A DNA stretch of 15,328 nucleotides from Firmicutes bacterium UBA3932. GTDB taxonomy: Bacteria; Bacillota; Clostridia; Peptostreptococcales; Anaerovoracaceae. The position numbers and the translations under genes are program-made. Shown in pieces: positions 1-6,349 of the stretch. Position 1 is the stretch's first letter, and each line of letters starts with the position of its first letter. Below the pieces are notes generated by a model that was not told the DNA's origin, ran no database searches, and was given only the letters and a program-made list of their open reading frames with translations. The DNA is taken from positions 6,906-22,233 of the forward strand of contig DGEG01000082.1 in the NCBI GenBank assembly GCA_002385825.1, in the 5' to 3' direction.

Positions 1-908
1 GGCACGTAGATGGCCTGCACCGAGGTGATGGAGCCTCTTTTGGTTGAGGTAATCCGCTCCTGCAGGGCTCCCATCTCGGTGGCCAGCGTGGGCTGGTAAC
101 CAACCGCGCTGGGGACACGGCCCAACAATGCAGACACCTCGGAGCCAGCCTGAGTGAATCGGAATATATTATCGATGAACAAAAGCACGTCCTGCCCCAT
201 TTCATCCCGGAAATATTCCGCCATGGTCAGGCCCGACAGCGCCACACGCATTCTGGCTCCGGGAGGCTCGTTCATCTGGCCGAATACCATGGCCGTCTTG
301 TCGATAACTCCGGAATCAATCATCTCGTGATAGAGGTCGTTTCCTTCTCTGGTACGTTCCCCTACCCCGGCGAATACGGAGATTCCGCCATGCTCCTTTG
401 CGATGTTATTTATAAGTTCCTGAATCAAAACGGTCTTTCCGACTCCCGCACCGCCGAAGAGACCCACCTTTCCGCCTCTTGTATAGGGCGCGATCAAGTC
501 TACGACCTTAATTCCGGTCTCAAAAATCTGCGAGGACGTATCCTGTTCTTCGAAGGAAGGCGCCGGCCTGTGAATCGGCATCCTCTTTTCCGTAATGCAA
601 GGGCCTTTATCGTCGATAGTGTCCCCGACTACGTTGAACAACCGCCCCAAAACTTCTTGTCCCACAGGAACGGTAATGGGCCCTCCTGTATCTTTTGCTT
701 CCATGCCGCGGGTCAGTCCGTCGGTGGAAGACAAAGCCACGCACCGCACCACATCGTCTCCGATGTGCTGGGCCACCTCCACGACCACCTCATGATCCCC
801 GTGGGGTATTTTTATAGCGTTCAACAGCTCCGGCAATTCATCCGGGCTGAACTTGATATCTACCACAGGTCCGATAATCTGATGAACGGTTCCGATGTGC
901 TCGCCCAC
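1..908 (-). CDS. atpD: F-type ATP synthase subunit beta, 3' end missing
   Basis: Catalytic subunit of the F1 head; it makes or hydrolyses ATP at the alpha-beta interface on the cytoplasmic side. About 302 codons are present and the frame runs off the left edge, so the C-terminal domain with the DELSEED region is outside. Visible parts are the N-terminal beta-barrel (about residues 3-80), the Walker A motif GGAGVGKT at 152-159, the catalytic-glutamate segment GERTREGND, and the Walker B region ending in LLFIDNIFRF. The start is a GTG at 908, chosen because a perfect AAGGAGGT lies 6 nt upstream and the following residues (GEHIGTVHQIIGPVVDI) match the family N-terminus. It follows atpG after an unusually long 115-nt repeat-filled spacer. 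Identity is certain; only the start could be argued. Confidence 0.97.
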   Translation of the reverse strand, partial: MGEHIGTVHQIIGPVVDIKFSPDELPELLNAIKIPHGDHEVVVEVAQHIGDDVVRCVALSSTDGLTRGMEAKDTGGPITVPVGQEVLGRLFNVVGDTIDDKGPCITEKRMPIHRPAPSFEEQDTSSQIFETGIKVVDLIAPYTRGGKVGLFGGAGVGKTVLIQELINNIAKEHGGISVFAGVGERTREGNDLYHEMIDSGVIDKTAMVFGQMNEPPGARMRVALSGLTMAEYFRDEMGQDVLLFIDNIFRFTQAGSEVSALLGRVPSAVGYQPTLATEMGALQERITSTKRGSITSVQAIYV

Positions 909-922
909 ACTTCTACCTCCTT
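909..922 (-). promoter_or_regulatory. Ribosome binding site of atpD
   Basis: AAGGAGGT at 922-915 matches the 16S anti-SD perfectly over eight bases and sits 6 nt before the GTG at 908. This fixes the non-ATG start of atpD. The site is the last element of the tandem repeat array that begins in the 3' end of atpG, and the TAA of the last repeat copy (923-921) overlaps it. Confidence 0.85.
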
Positions 923-925
923 AAT

Positions 926-1066
926 GTACCTCCGGCAAAGTCTCCGCTCCGCCTTATTGTGTAACTCCGGCAAAGCCTCTGCTCCGCCTTGATGTGTAAA
1001 TCAGGCATGGCTTCCGCTCTGCTTTAATGCTGTAACTCCGCCAAAGCCTCCGCTCCGCCTACGATT
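926..1066 (-). repeat. Four tandem 35-36 bp repeats at the 3' end of atpG
   Basis: Units lie at 926-960, 961-995, 996-1031 and 1032-1066. The plus-strand consensus begins GTAACTCCGGCAAAGCCTC and continues GCTCCGCCTT. The highest-numbered copy is the coding 3' end of atpG (GGAEALAELQH then stop); the other three fill the spacer to atpD. Copies at 961 and 926 differ at about 5 of 35 positions; the copy at 996 is the most diverged. Read in the matching frame, the extra copies give RAEAMPDLH, GAEALPELH and GAETLPEVH, clear echoes of the gamma C-terminus. The last copy ends in TAA that runs into the atpD ribosome site. Confidence 0.85.
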
Positions 1067-1908
1067 TCTGAAATTTCGTTGGTAATGGCCGCCTGTCTGG
1101 TCCTGTTGTAAGACAGTGTCAGGTTTGCGATCATGTCTCTTGCGTTGTCCGTTGCATTCTCCATTGCCATCCGCCTGGCCGCATGCTCGCAGGTGGCCGA
1201 CTCGATTATGGCATTATATATCATGATTTCTACGTATTTTGGCACAAGATAGTTGAACACCTCTTCAACCGAGGGTTCATATTCCACCGCTCTGTATAAT
1301 TTATGAGTATACGGATCTCCTTTTATCTCCAGCGGAAGAATGGTCTCATCGTAAACCTTCTGCTCCAGGGTGCTTATGAAGGAAGTGGCCACCAGAACAA
1401 TCTCGTCCACTTCCCCTCTTTTGTACATCTCCACCAGGGGTTGGCTGATTTCCTGGGTCTCCATAAAGGTAATATCCTCGGGAGGCAGGCAGTAATCGCT
1501 GATAATTTCATAATTCCTCCTGGCGAAATAGTCCTTGCCCTTGCTTCCGATGGCAACGATCAGAGGAGGCTCTTCCTCTTTATAGTCATCGATGATCTTC
1601 TGCGTGTGCTTGATCACGTTGCTGTTGAAGCTGCCGCAGAGCCCTCTGCAGCTGGTGACCACGATGTACGCCGTGCGTCTGATTTCCCGGCTGCCCCGGA
1701 GAAAAAGCTGGGGCACATCCTCCGTATTATGAAACACCTCTTCGATGGATTCGATGATGTAATGGAAATTCCTCCGGCTCTTTTCGAAGGTGTTCTTCGC
1801 CCTTCTCAACTTCGCGGCGGAAACAAGCTTCATGGCATTGGTAATGTGCTCCATGCTGTTGATGCTCTTAATTCGCCGCTTTATATCTCTCATACTGCTT
1901 CCGGCCAT
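1024..1908 (-). CDS. atpG: F-type ATP synthase subunit gamma
   Basis: Central shaft of F1: its long N- and C-terminal helices form the coiled coil that turns inside the alpha-beta head and couples the c-ring to catalysis. The 294-residue length is normal. The N-terminus carries the family motif MRDIKRRIKSI (residues 6-16) followed by NAMKLVSAAKLRRA; the C-terminus has ENATDNARDMI and ends EISEIVGGAEALAELQH, also typical. ATG 1908 is chosen over Met6 because AAGGAG lies 8 nt upstream. It follows the atpH-atpA fusion after 39 nt containing a 17-bp tandem duplication. Its last codons are the source of the repeat array that continues to atpD. Confidence 0.98.
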   Translation of the reverse strand: MAGSSMRDIKRRIKSINSMEHITNAMKLVSAAKLRRAKNTFEKSRRNFHYIIESIEEVFHNTEDVPQLFLRGSREIRRTAYIVVTSCRGLCGSFNSNVIKHTQKIIDDYKEEEPPLIVAIGSKGKDYFARRNYEIISDYCLPPEDITFMETQEISQPLVEMYKRGEVDEIVLVATSFISTLEQKVYDETILPLEIKGDPYTHKLYRAVEYEPSVEEVFNYLVPKYVEIMIYNAIIESATCEHAARRMAMENATDNARDMIANLTLSYNRTRQAAITNEISEIVGGAEALAELQH

Positions 1909-1916
1909 TGCTATTG

Positions 1917-1950
1917 CTCCTTCCTGCTACCTACTTGTTCCTGCTCCCTA
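1917..1950 (-). repeat. 17-bp tandem duplication between the atpHA fusion and atpG
   Basis: On the minus strand TAGGGAGCAGGAACAAG (1950-1934) is followed directly by TAGGTAGCAGGAAGGAG (1933-1917), identical at 14 of 17 positions. The first copy starts with the stop codon of the fusion gene; the second ends with the AAGGAG ribosome site of atpG. The duplication therefore makes up nearly the whole spacer. Confidence 0.75.
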
Positions 1951-4023
1951 CTTGATGATTCCTCTGGCTTCCTCTTTGAAGTCCTCGATAGCAGCACGAA
2001 GTTTTTCTTCCGTAGCATCGTCCAGCTTGCCGGTAGTTTTAATCTCTCTGCCTATTTCCGGATAATGGGTGTCCATGAACTCATAGAATTGCTTCTCAAG
2101 GGGCCGTATCATGTCGACGGGAACATCTTCCAGATAGCCGTTGGAAGCCGCATAAATAATCATGACCTGATGTTCTACCCGGACAGGAGAATACTGCTCC
2201 TGCTTCAGGATCTCCATCAGGACCCGGCCGTGATCCAGACGTCTCTTGGTATCCTTGTCCAGATCGGAAGCAAACTGGGCAAAGCCGGCCAATTCTCTAT
2301 ATTGGGCCAATTCCAGACGCAGTTTGCCTGCAACTTTCTTCATGGCAGGAATCTGGGCGTCTCCTCCTACACGGGAAACGGAAATACCTGAGTTCACCGC
2401 AGGACGTTGACCCGCAAAGAACAGCTCCGATTCCAGGAAAATCTGCCCGTCGGTAATGGAAATGACGTTGGTAGGAATATACGCCGAAACGTCTCCCGCC
2501 TGGGTCTCGATTATAGGCAGCGCCGTGATGGATCCGCCCCCCATATCGTCGGAAAGCTTGGCTGCCCGCTCCAACAGCCTGCTGTGAAGGTAGAATACGT
2601 CGCCGGGATAAGCTTCTCTTCCGGGCGGCCTTCTCAAAAGCAGGGACATGGCCCGGTAAGCCACGGCATGCTTGGACAGGTCGTCATAGATGATCAGCAC
2701 GTGCCTGCCCTGATACATGAATTCCTCTGCCATGGCACAGGCCGCATAAGGAGCGATATATTGGAGAGGAGCCACTTCACTGGCCGTTGCCGAAACCACG
2801 ATGGTGTATTTCATGGCTCCTTTGTTTTCCAAAGTCTGCACCAACTGGGCCACGGTGGATTTCTTCTGCCCGATGGCCACGTATATACAGATTACATCTT
2901 CGTCCTTCTGGTTGATGATAGTATCGATGGCGATGGCGGTCTTACCCGTCTGCCTGTCGCCGATAATCAGCTCTCTCTGTCCCCGTCCGATGGGAATCAT
3001 GGAGTCGATGGCCTTGATACCCGTCTGGAGGGGCTGAAACACGGACCTTCTCTGCAGCACGCTGGGCGCCTGGCTCTCAATAGGTCTTGCCTTATCCGTC
3101 TTGATGGGGCCTTTTCCGTCTATGGGTTGGCCCAACGCGTTGACGACCCGACCGATGAGGGCATCGCCTACGGGTACCTGCATTACCTTGCCCGTGGGTT
3201 TGACCAGATCCCCATCCTTGATTTCCGAGTCCGGTCCCAGGATAACGGCACCCACGCTGTCGGCTTCCAGGTTGAGGGCCATGCCGTATACCTGGTTGGG
3301 GAATTCCAAAAGCTCGCCGGCCATGCAATTATCCAACCCGAAGATCTTGGCGATGCCGTCGCCCACCTGGGTAACCGTTCCGTAATAAGTATAGGCCAGC
3401 TCGTTCTGATGCTGTTTGATTTCCTCTTCAATTGCGCTCTCGATGGCATCCTTCTTTTCCTCTTCAACGGACTCCTCTTCCCTGGTCCGTTGCTTTATGC
3501 GCTCCGCAAGGTCGGTGAGGCGCTTGCGAATGGAGGCATCGATGAGCTGTCCTTCTATAAAAATGCGAATACCGCCCACAAGGGAAGTGTCGATGCGGTT
3601 CAGCAGCCTTACTGTTTTCCCTATGTGCGGCTCCAGTTTTTCTTCAAAAGCCTTGATTCTCTCCTCCGAAAGAGGCGTCACAGAATAGAGGATACCCGTT
3701 GCCACCCCTTGGCTCTCGTCCAGTAAGACACGGTAATGGCGTACCGCCTCTTTCAGCAAGGACTCGCCTTTCTTGTCAATGAGGGTCATGAGAAAATCAA
3801 GCAGTTCGGGCTCGATTTGTTTGGCGAAAACCTGCCTGATGACCGATTTCTTTTCCTCATTGGATACAGAAGGAGAGCAGAAAAAGCGGTAAAAGACGCC
3901 TTCCTTGTCAAAAGTCTCAACAAGCTTTTCGGCATCTACTAATATCTGATCGGCTTTTCCGGAAGCCTGAGCAACTCTAAGTAAGGCTTTGCCCAAAGCC
4001 AGTTCTCTCGTTAGTTCTGCCAT
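1948..4023 (-). CDS. atpHA: Fused F-type ATP synthase delta-alpha subunit
   Basis: One uninterrupted 691-codon frame joins two normally separate subunits. Residues 1-178 are a complete delta (OSCP-like) subunit, which links the peripheral stalk to the top of F1. Residues 179-192 (RTREEESVEEEKKD) are an acidic linker. Residues 193-691 are alpha: N-terminal barrel from YYGTVTQVGDGIAKIFGL (214-230), Walker A GDRQTGKT (355-362), arginine finger R551 in SVSRVGGDAQ, and a complete C-terminal helical domain. Both halves have near-normal family lengths (about 178 and 499). No in-frame ATG, GTG or TTG occurs between residues 150 and 219, so a free alpha from an ordinary internal start is unlikely. The gene starts at ATG 4023, overlapping the end of atpF by 13 nt. 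Its position matches atpH-atpA in normal operons. Function of each half is certain; how a 1:1 fusion fits the 1:3 stoichiometry is unknown. Confidence 0.95.
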   Translation of the reverse strand: MAELTRELALGKALLRVAQASGKADQILVDAEKLVETFDKEGVFYRFFCSPSVSNEEKKSVIRQVFAKQIEPELLDFLMTLIDKKGESLLKEAVRHYRVLLDESQGVATGILYSVTPLSEERIKAFEEKLEPHIGKTVRLLNRIDTSLVGGIRIFIEGQLIDASIRKRLTDLAERIKQRTREEESVEEEKKDAIESAIEEEIKQHQNELAYTYYGTVTQVGDGIAKIFGLDNCMAGELLEFPNQVYGMALNLEADSVGAVILGPDSEIKDGDLVKPTGKVMQVPVGDALIGRVVNALGQPIDGKGPIKTDKARPIESQAPSVLQRRSVFQPLQTGIKAIDSMIPIGRGQRELIIGDRQTGKTAIAIDTIINQKDEDVICIYVAIGQKKSTVAQLVQTLENKGAMKYTIVVSATASEVAPLQYIAPYAACAMAEEFMYQGRHVLIIYDDLSKHAVAYRAMSLLLRRPPGREAYPGDVFYLHSRLLERAAKLSDDMGGGSITALPIIETQAGDVSAYIPTNVISITDGQIFLESELFFAGQRPAVNSGISVSRVGGDAQIPAMKKVAGKLRLELAQYRELAGFAQFASDLDKDTKRRLDHGRVLMEILKQEQYSPVRVEHQVMIIYAASNGYLEDVPVDMIRPLEKQFYEFMDTHYPEIGREIKTTGKLDDATEEKLRAAIEDFKEEARGIIK

Positions 4024-4532
4024 GCGGATTTACCTACCTCTTCTATAATCTGATCCACCAACGCATCCTGTCCGTAAACATTAAGCTGCTGCTCCAAAAC
4101 CTTTTCTGCCGCCAGCATGGCCAGTTCTGCTATCTGAGATTTCATCTCGACGATAGCCTGAAGCTGCTTCTTCTCGATTTCTTCTTCAGCCTGGCGAATC
4201 ATCTCGTTAGCCCTTTTATTTGCGTCTTCCAGAATCTGTTTGGCCTGCATATCCGCCTTCTTTCGCGCCTCTCTGATGATGTTTTGGCCTTCCGCTTCTA
4301 TTTCAGCCAGCTTCTGGTTATAGGCTTGCAGCTTTTCTTCCGCCATGGCATTTACCCGGTCGGCGTTTTCGAAAGATTCCTTGACCTGGTTGGCCCTGGC
4401 TTCCATAAAGTTATGAATCTTCTCGAAGAAAAAGCGCTTGAGAATCAAATACAAGACCAGTACTGTCATCCAGATAAACAGCATGGTCCAATTGAATTCA
4501 ATTAGATTTGTATATAATTCCAACTCCTGCAC
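4011..4532 (-). CDS. atpF: F-type ATP synthase subunit b
   Basis: Peripheral stalk subunit; a dimer anchors F1 to the membrane stator and contacts the delta part of the neighbouring fusion protein. It has one N-terminal membrane helix (about residues 13-33, WTMLFIWMTVLVLYLILK) followed by a long charged coiled coil rich in A, E, K and Q (about 40-150). The 173-residue length is usual. The start is GTG 4532 with GAGGAG 8 nt upstream; a TTG three codons later (4523), with GGGAGG 8 nt before it, is an equally placed alternative. The first bases of the gene and its ribosome site belong to an inverted repeat spanning the atpE-atpF spacer. The 3' end overlaps the atpHA start by 13 nt, which suggests translational coupling. 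Confidence 0.96.
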   Translation of the reverse strand: MQELELYTNLIEFNWTMLFIWMTVLVLYLILKRFFFEKIHNFMEARANQVKESFENADRVNAMAEEKLQAYNQKLAEIEAEGQNIIREARKKADMQAKQILEDANKRANEMIRQAEEEIEKKQLQAIVEMKSQIAELAMLAAEKVLEQQLNVYGQDALVDQIIEEVGKSAWQN

Positions 4533-4592
4533 CTCCCTTTCTCCTCAAATTGTCACTCATGCGACTACCCTTGCATACGACTTTAAAGGGAG
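4533..4592 (-). promoter_or_regulatory. Inverted repeat covering the atpF ribosome site in the atpE-atpF spacer
   Basis: CTCCCTTT (minus strand 4592-4585) is a perfect 8-bp complement of AAAGGGAG (4540-4533), which lies directly before the GTG of atpF. The 44-nt loop can form a smaller stem between ATGC and GCAT. Folding would occlude the atpF start. Known biology: c subunits are needed in roughly 10-15 copies per two b, so reduced atpF initiation makes sense. The regulatory role is inferred. Confidence 0.45.
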
Positions 4593-4596
4593 CCTA

Positions 4597-4863
4597 TTAA
4601 AGCATGCCGATAAAGGGATTTGCAAAGAGGAGAATGATGCTGATGATGAAAGCGAAGATACCTGTGGTCTCGGTAACCGCCTGCCCTACCAGCATGGTCT
4701 GAAGGATATCCGCTTTGGCCTCAGGCTGCCTGGATACGCCCTCAACACCCTTCATGCCGACCAAACCTTGTCCGATACCGATTCCGAAAGCTGCAACCAT
4801 GGTAAAGGCAGCGCCGATGGCGGATAAACCTAAAACAAATGCTTCTGGTGTAACTAAATTCAT
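4597..4863 (-). CDS. atpE: F-type ATP synthase subunit c, Na+-type rotor proteolipid
   Basis: Forms the membrane rotor ring that carries the coupling ion. The 88 residues make two membrane helices joined by the polar loop RQPEAK (45-50). The ion site has Q32, V63, E65, T66 and T67. These align without gaps to Q32, V63, E65, S66 and T67 of the Na+-translocating Ilyobacter tartaricus c subunit; H+-type rings normally lack the Gln and the polar residue after Glu. One difference is I28 where Ilyobacter has proline. Na+ coupling is thus predicted, not shown. ATG 4863 has GAGGAGG 7 nt upstream and an A-rich leader before that, as expected for a highly translated proteolipid gene. It sits in the usual place between atpB and atpF. 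Confidence 0.97.
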   Translation of the reverse strand: MNLVTPEAFVLGLSAIGAAFTMVAAFGIGIGQGLVGMKGVEGVSRQPEAKADILQTMLVGQAVTETTGIFAFIISIILLFANPFIGML

Positions 4864-4916
4864 AATTGATCCTCCTCGTTATCTATTGTAGTTTTGTTGG
4901 TTTTTTCTTTTTATGA
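4864..4916 (-). promoter_or_regulatory. A-rich leader and strong ribosome site of atpE
   Basis: The 53-nt atpB-atpE spacer reads A-rich on the mRNA strand (AAAAAGAAAAAACCAACAAA then a few more bases) and ends in GAGGAGG, 7 nt before ATG 4863. An unstructured leader plus a seven-base SD would favour high initiation, matching the need for many c subunits per complex. The enhancer role is inferred by analogy with Escherichia coli atpE. Confidence 0.4.
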
Positions 4917-5639
4917 TCAATGATCCTCGTGCCCCATAGTAGCCATGGTCACGAAAGACATGGTCAACATGGTGAAAATAAAGGCCTGCAGTATGGGCTC
5001 GAACACGTCGAAGAACAAGTTCAGCGGCAGCGGAATCAAGAATTGTAAGAACGGGATTTTGCTGCCCAAGTTCCTGCTTAAAGACTCCAGACCCTGGAAT
5101 GCCAGAGCCATTACTATCATTCCGCCGGTAATGTTGCCGAAGAGACGGAAAGCCAGCGAAATGGGGAAAGCCACGTCCTCTATGATTTTAATAGGGAACA
5201 TAAATGGATAAGGATCCCCGTAGTGCTTTATGTGACCTTTTATGCCCTTGGACTTCATCGAAGAAGCCTGAATGAGGCAGAAGGTTATGATGGATAGGGC
5301 AAAGGCGGTATTCACGTCAGCGGTTACCGGACGGAATCCAAAGAGCCCCGCCGAATTCGCCAATAAAAGAAAGATGAAAAGCGTCCCTATGTAGGGTGCG
5401 AATTTTTTATTTTTCTCACCCATGGTTCGCGTCGTGAAGTTGTATATTGTGCTCACGATTATTTCCGCGATGAGCTGCAGCCCCTTCGGCTCTCTTTCCA
5501 GCTTTCTGGCGGAAAGCAGCGCAAAGATGATCATGACAGCCGCAATGATGAGGGCGAGCAAAACTGTTTCCGTAATAAATACGGTCCCATCAAAAAAGCC
5601 GATTATTTTACGCGGTCCCAAATGTTCAGTTGAGTGCAT
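4917..5639 (-). CDS. atpB: F-type ATP synthase subunit a
   Basis: Membrane stator subunit that forms the ion half-channels against the c-ring. The 240 residues contain several hydrophobic helices. The key motif FPISLAFRLFGNITGG holds the essential arginine (R165, equivalent to E. coli R210); other family marks are the segment FGFRPVTADVNTAFAL (100-115) and the PLPLNLFFDVFEPILQAFIF helix near the C-terminus. ATG 5639 is preceded by a GGGGG run at SD distance and lies inside the 3' end of atpI, a 37-nt overlap. The short N-terminus has no signal peptide, as is common in Firmicutes. The coupling ion cannot be decided from this subunit alone. Confidence 0.97.
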   Translation of the reverse strand: MHSTEHLGPRKIIGFFDGTVFITETVLLALIIAAVMIIFALLSARKLEREPKGLQLIAEIIVSTIYNFTTRTMGEKNKKFAPYIGTLFIFLLLANSAGLFGFRPVTADVNTAFALSIITFCLIQASSMKSKGIKGHIKHYGDPYPFMFPIKIIEDVAFPISLAFRLFGNITGGMIVMALAFQGLESLSRNLGSKIPFLQFLIPLPLNLFFDVFEPILQAFIFTMLTMSFVTMATMGHEDH

Positions 5640-6103
5640 ATTTTAGACCCCCTGTTATTTTTGCTTTCTTTAGTCTTTGCCCATTCATCCTGGTCAAGGT
5701 CGTTGAGCTTCGCCTTGTCATACTTTTTTGAAGCAAAGCCGGGTTTGAAACCGTAGTAGTAATATATTGCGATCTTAAGGGTGACAAAGCCCAGCAAAGT
5801 CCCCATGGCACTGGTGATTCCTGATTTATACGATGTATAAAAAACAAAACCATAGATAATCAGGCGCATCATATAGCCTATTATCGAAAAGATCGGTCCT
5901 CGTTTCGAAGACAGGCAGAAATTAGCAGTATAGGCCAATAGAATATGATTTACAATTGAAACACTGGTTCCAAGAGTCAATCCGTATACAAAAAATGGGT
6001 CCCATCCAATTACAAGCATCGACGCTGCTGCCATAAGACACGCTGTTGCGATGCCGTACTTGAATATCGGGGCCATAAATGCTTTTAATTCGAGGTTGTC
6101 CAT
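5603..6103 (-). CDS. atpI: ATP synthase subunit I (AtpI-type assembly factor)
   Basis: Small membrane protein at the head of the atp operon. Family members assist c-ring assembly or stability but are not part of the finished enzyme. The 166 residues contain four likely membrane helices (about 14-33, 37-60, 71-91, 96-116), the usual topology. A hydrophilic tail of about 45 residues follows (KKYDKAKLNDLDQDEW and on), longer than in many AtpI proteins; its last 12 codons overlap the start of atpB in another frame. Start ATG 6103; the ribosome site is weak. It is the first gene after two promoter-like sequences. Sequence conservation in this family is low, so the call rests on topology and position as well as residues. 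Confidence 0.85.
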   Translation of the reverse strand: MDNLELKAFMAPIFKYGIATACLMAAASMLVIGWDPFFVYGLTLGTSVSIVNHILLAYTANFCLSSKRGPIFSIIGYMMRLIIYGFVFYTSYKSGITSAMGTLLGFVTLKIAIYYYYGFKPGFASKKYDKAKLNDLDQDEWAKTKESKNNRGSKICTQLNIWDRVK

Positions 6104-6131
6104 TTATACCACACGCGCCTGCTCAATTAAT

Positions 6132-6147
6132 TACATATATATATGTA
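6132..6147. repeat. 16-bp perfect palindrome at the second atp promoter
   Basis: TACATATATATATGTA reads the same on both strands and covers the likely -10 region of the downstream promoter. It could be a regulator site, or only an alternating AT stretch that eases melting. Confidence 0.5.
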
Positions 6148-6164
6148 GACTTCCAAAAAGTCAA
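6136..6164 (-). promoter_or_regulatory. Candidate sigma-A promoter P2 of the atp operon
   Basis: TTGACT (6164-6159, five of six consensus) and TATATA (6141-6136, four of six) are separated by 17 nt. Transcription would start about 25 nt before atpI. The -35 box overlaps a short inverted repeat, GACTT-TTTGG-AAGTC, and the -10 box lies in the 16-bp palindrome. Confidence 0.5.
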
Positions 6165-6171
6165 CACATAC

Positions 6172-6200
6172 ATTATGCATCGAAATCTAATAATTGTAAA
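6172..6200 (-). promoter_or_regulatory. Candidate sigma-A promoter P1 of the atp operon
   Basis: TTTACA (6200-6195) and CATAAT (6177-6172) each match the consensus at five of six positions with ideal 17-nt spacing. The start point would fall at about 6165, on the -35 box of P2, so the two promoters could interfere with each other. It is the best-scoring promoter I can see in the window. Confidence 0.55.
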
Positions 6201-6318
6201 GAGGAAGTCAAAATAACTTTCTACGCATAAGCATTCCCCAAAATCAGCATTAGAAGCATAAGAAGCATAAAATCCCCAGGCGAAAAGCCTCTGATAAGAT
6301 CTCCGATGAGATTAATAG
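6201..6318. other. AGCAT-rich stretch between terminator hairpin and atp promoters
   Basis: No gene is seen. The plus strand carries repeated AGCAT-type motifs: CGCATAAGCATT (6224-6235) and then AGCATTAGAAGCATAAG and a further AGCATAA (6246-6270). Two small hairpins follow: AGGC-GAAAA-GCCT (6278-6290) and ATCTC-CGAT-GAGAT. Neither has a T tract convincing enough to call a terminator. The motifs resemble the tandem units at 6350-6396. Confidence 0.4.
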
Positions 6319-6348
6319 ATGAGGCGGGGCATTAAGCCCCGCCTTCAT
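6319..6348 (-). terminator. GC-rich hairpin, probable terminator of the ntp operon
   Basis: A perfect 8-bp stem, GGCGGGGC and GCCCCGCC (6343-6336 and 6330-6323), closes a 5-nt loop. Four more pairs (ATGA/TCAT) extend it past one bulged A. It lies about 70 nt after the ntpD stop and ahead of the atp promoters. The trailing sequence on the minus strand (TCATCTATTAATC) is only moderately T-rich, so termination may be partial. Confidence 0.6.
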
Positions 6349-6349
6349 T

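Noticed and set aside
327..992. Plus-strand frame of 221 codons opposite atpD
   Set aside because: It mirrors the beta-subunit coding sequence and the repeat array and has no features of its own.
926..1066. Regular repeats considered as a CRISPR array
   Set aside because: Units are directly adjacent without unique spacers, are diverged from one another, and derive from the atpG coding end.
1303..3726. Long plus-strand frames of 362 and 439 codons opposite atpG and the atpHA fusion
   Set aside because: They are antisense shadows of conserved genes, with no domain signatures and no SD.
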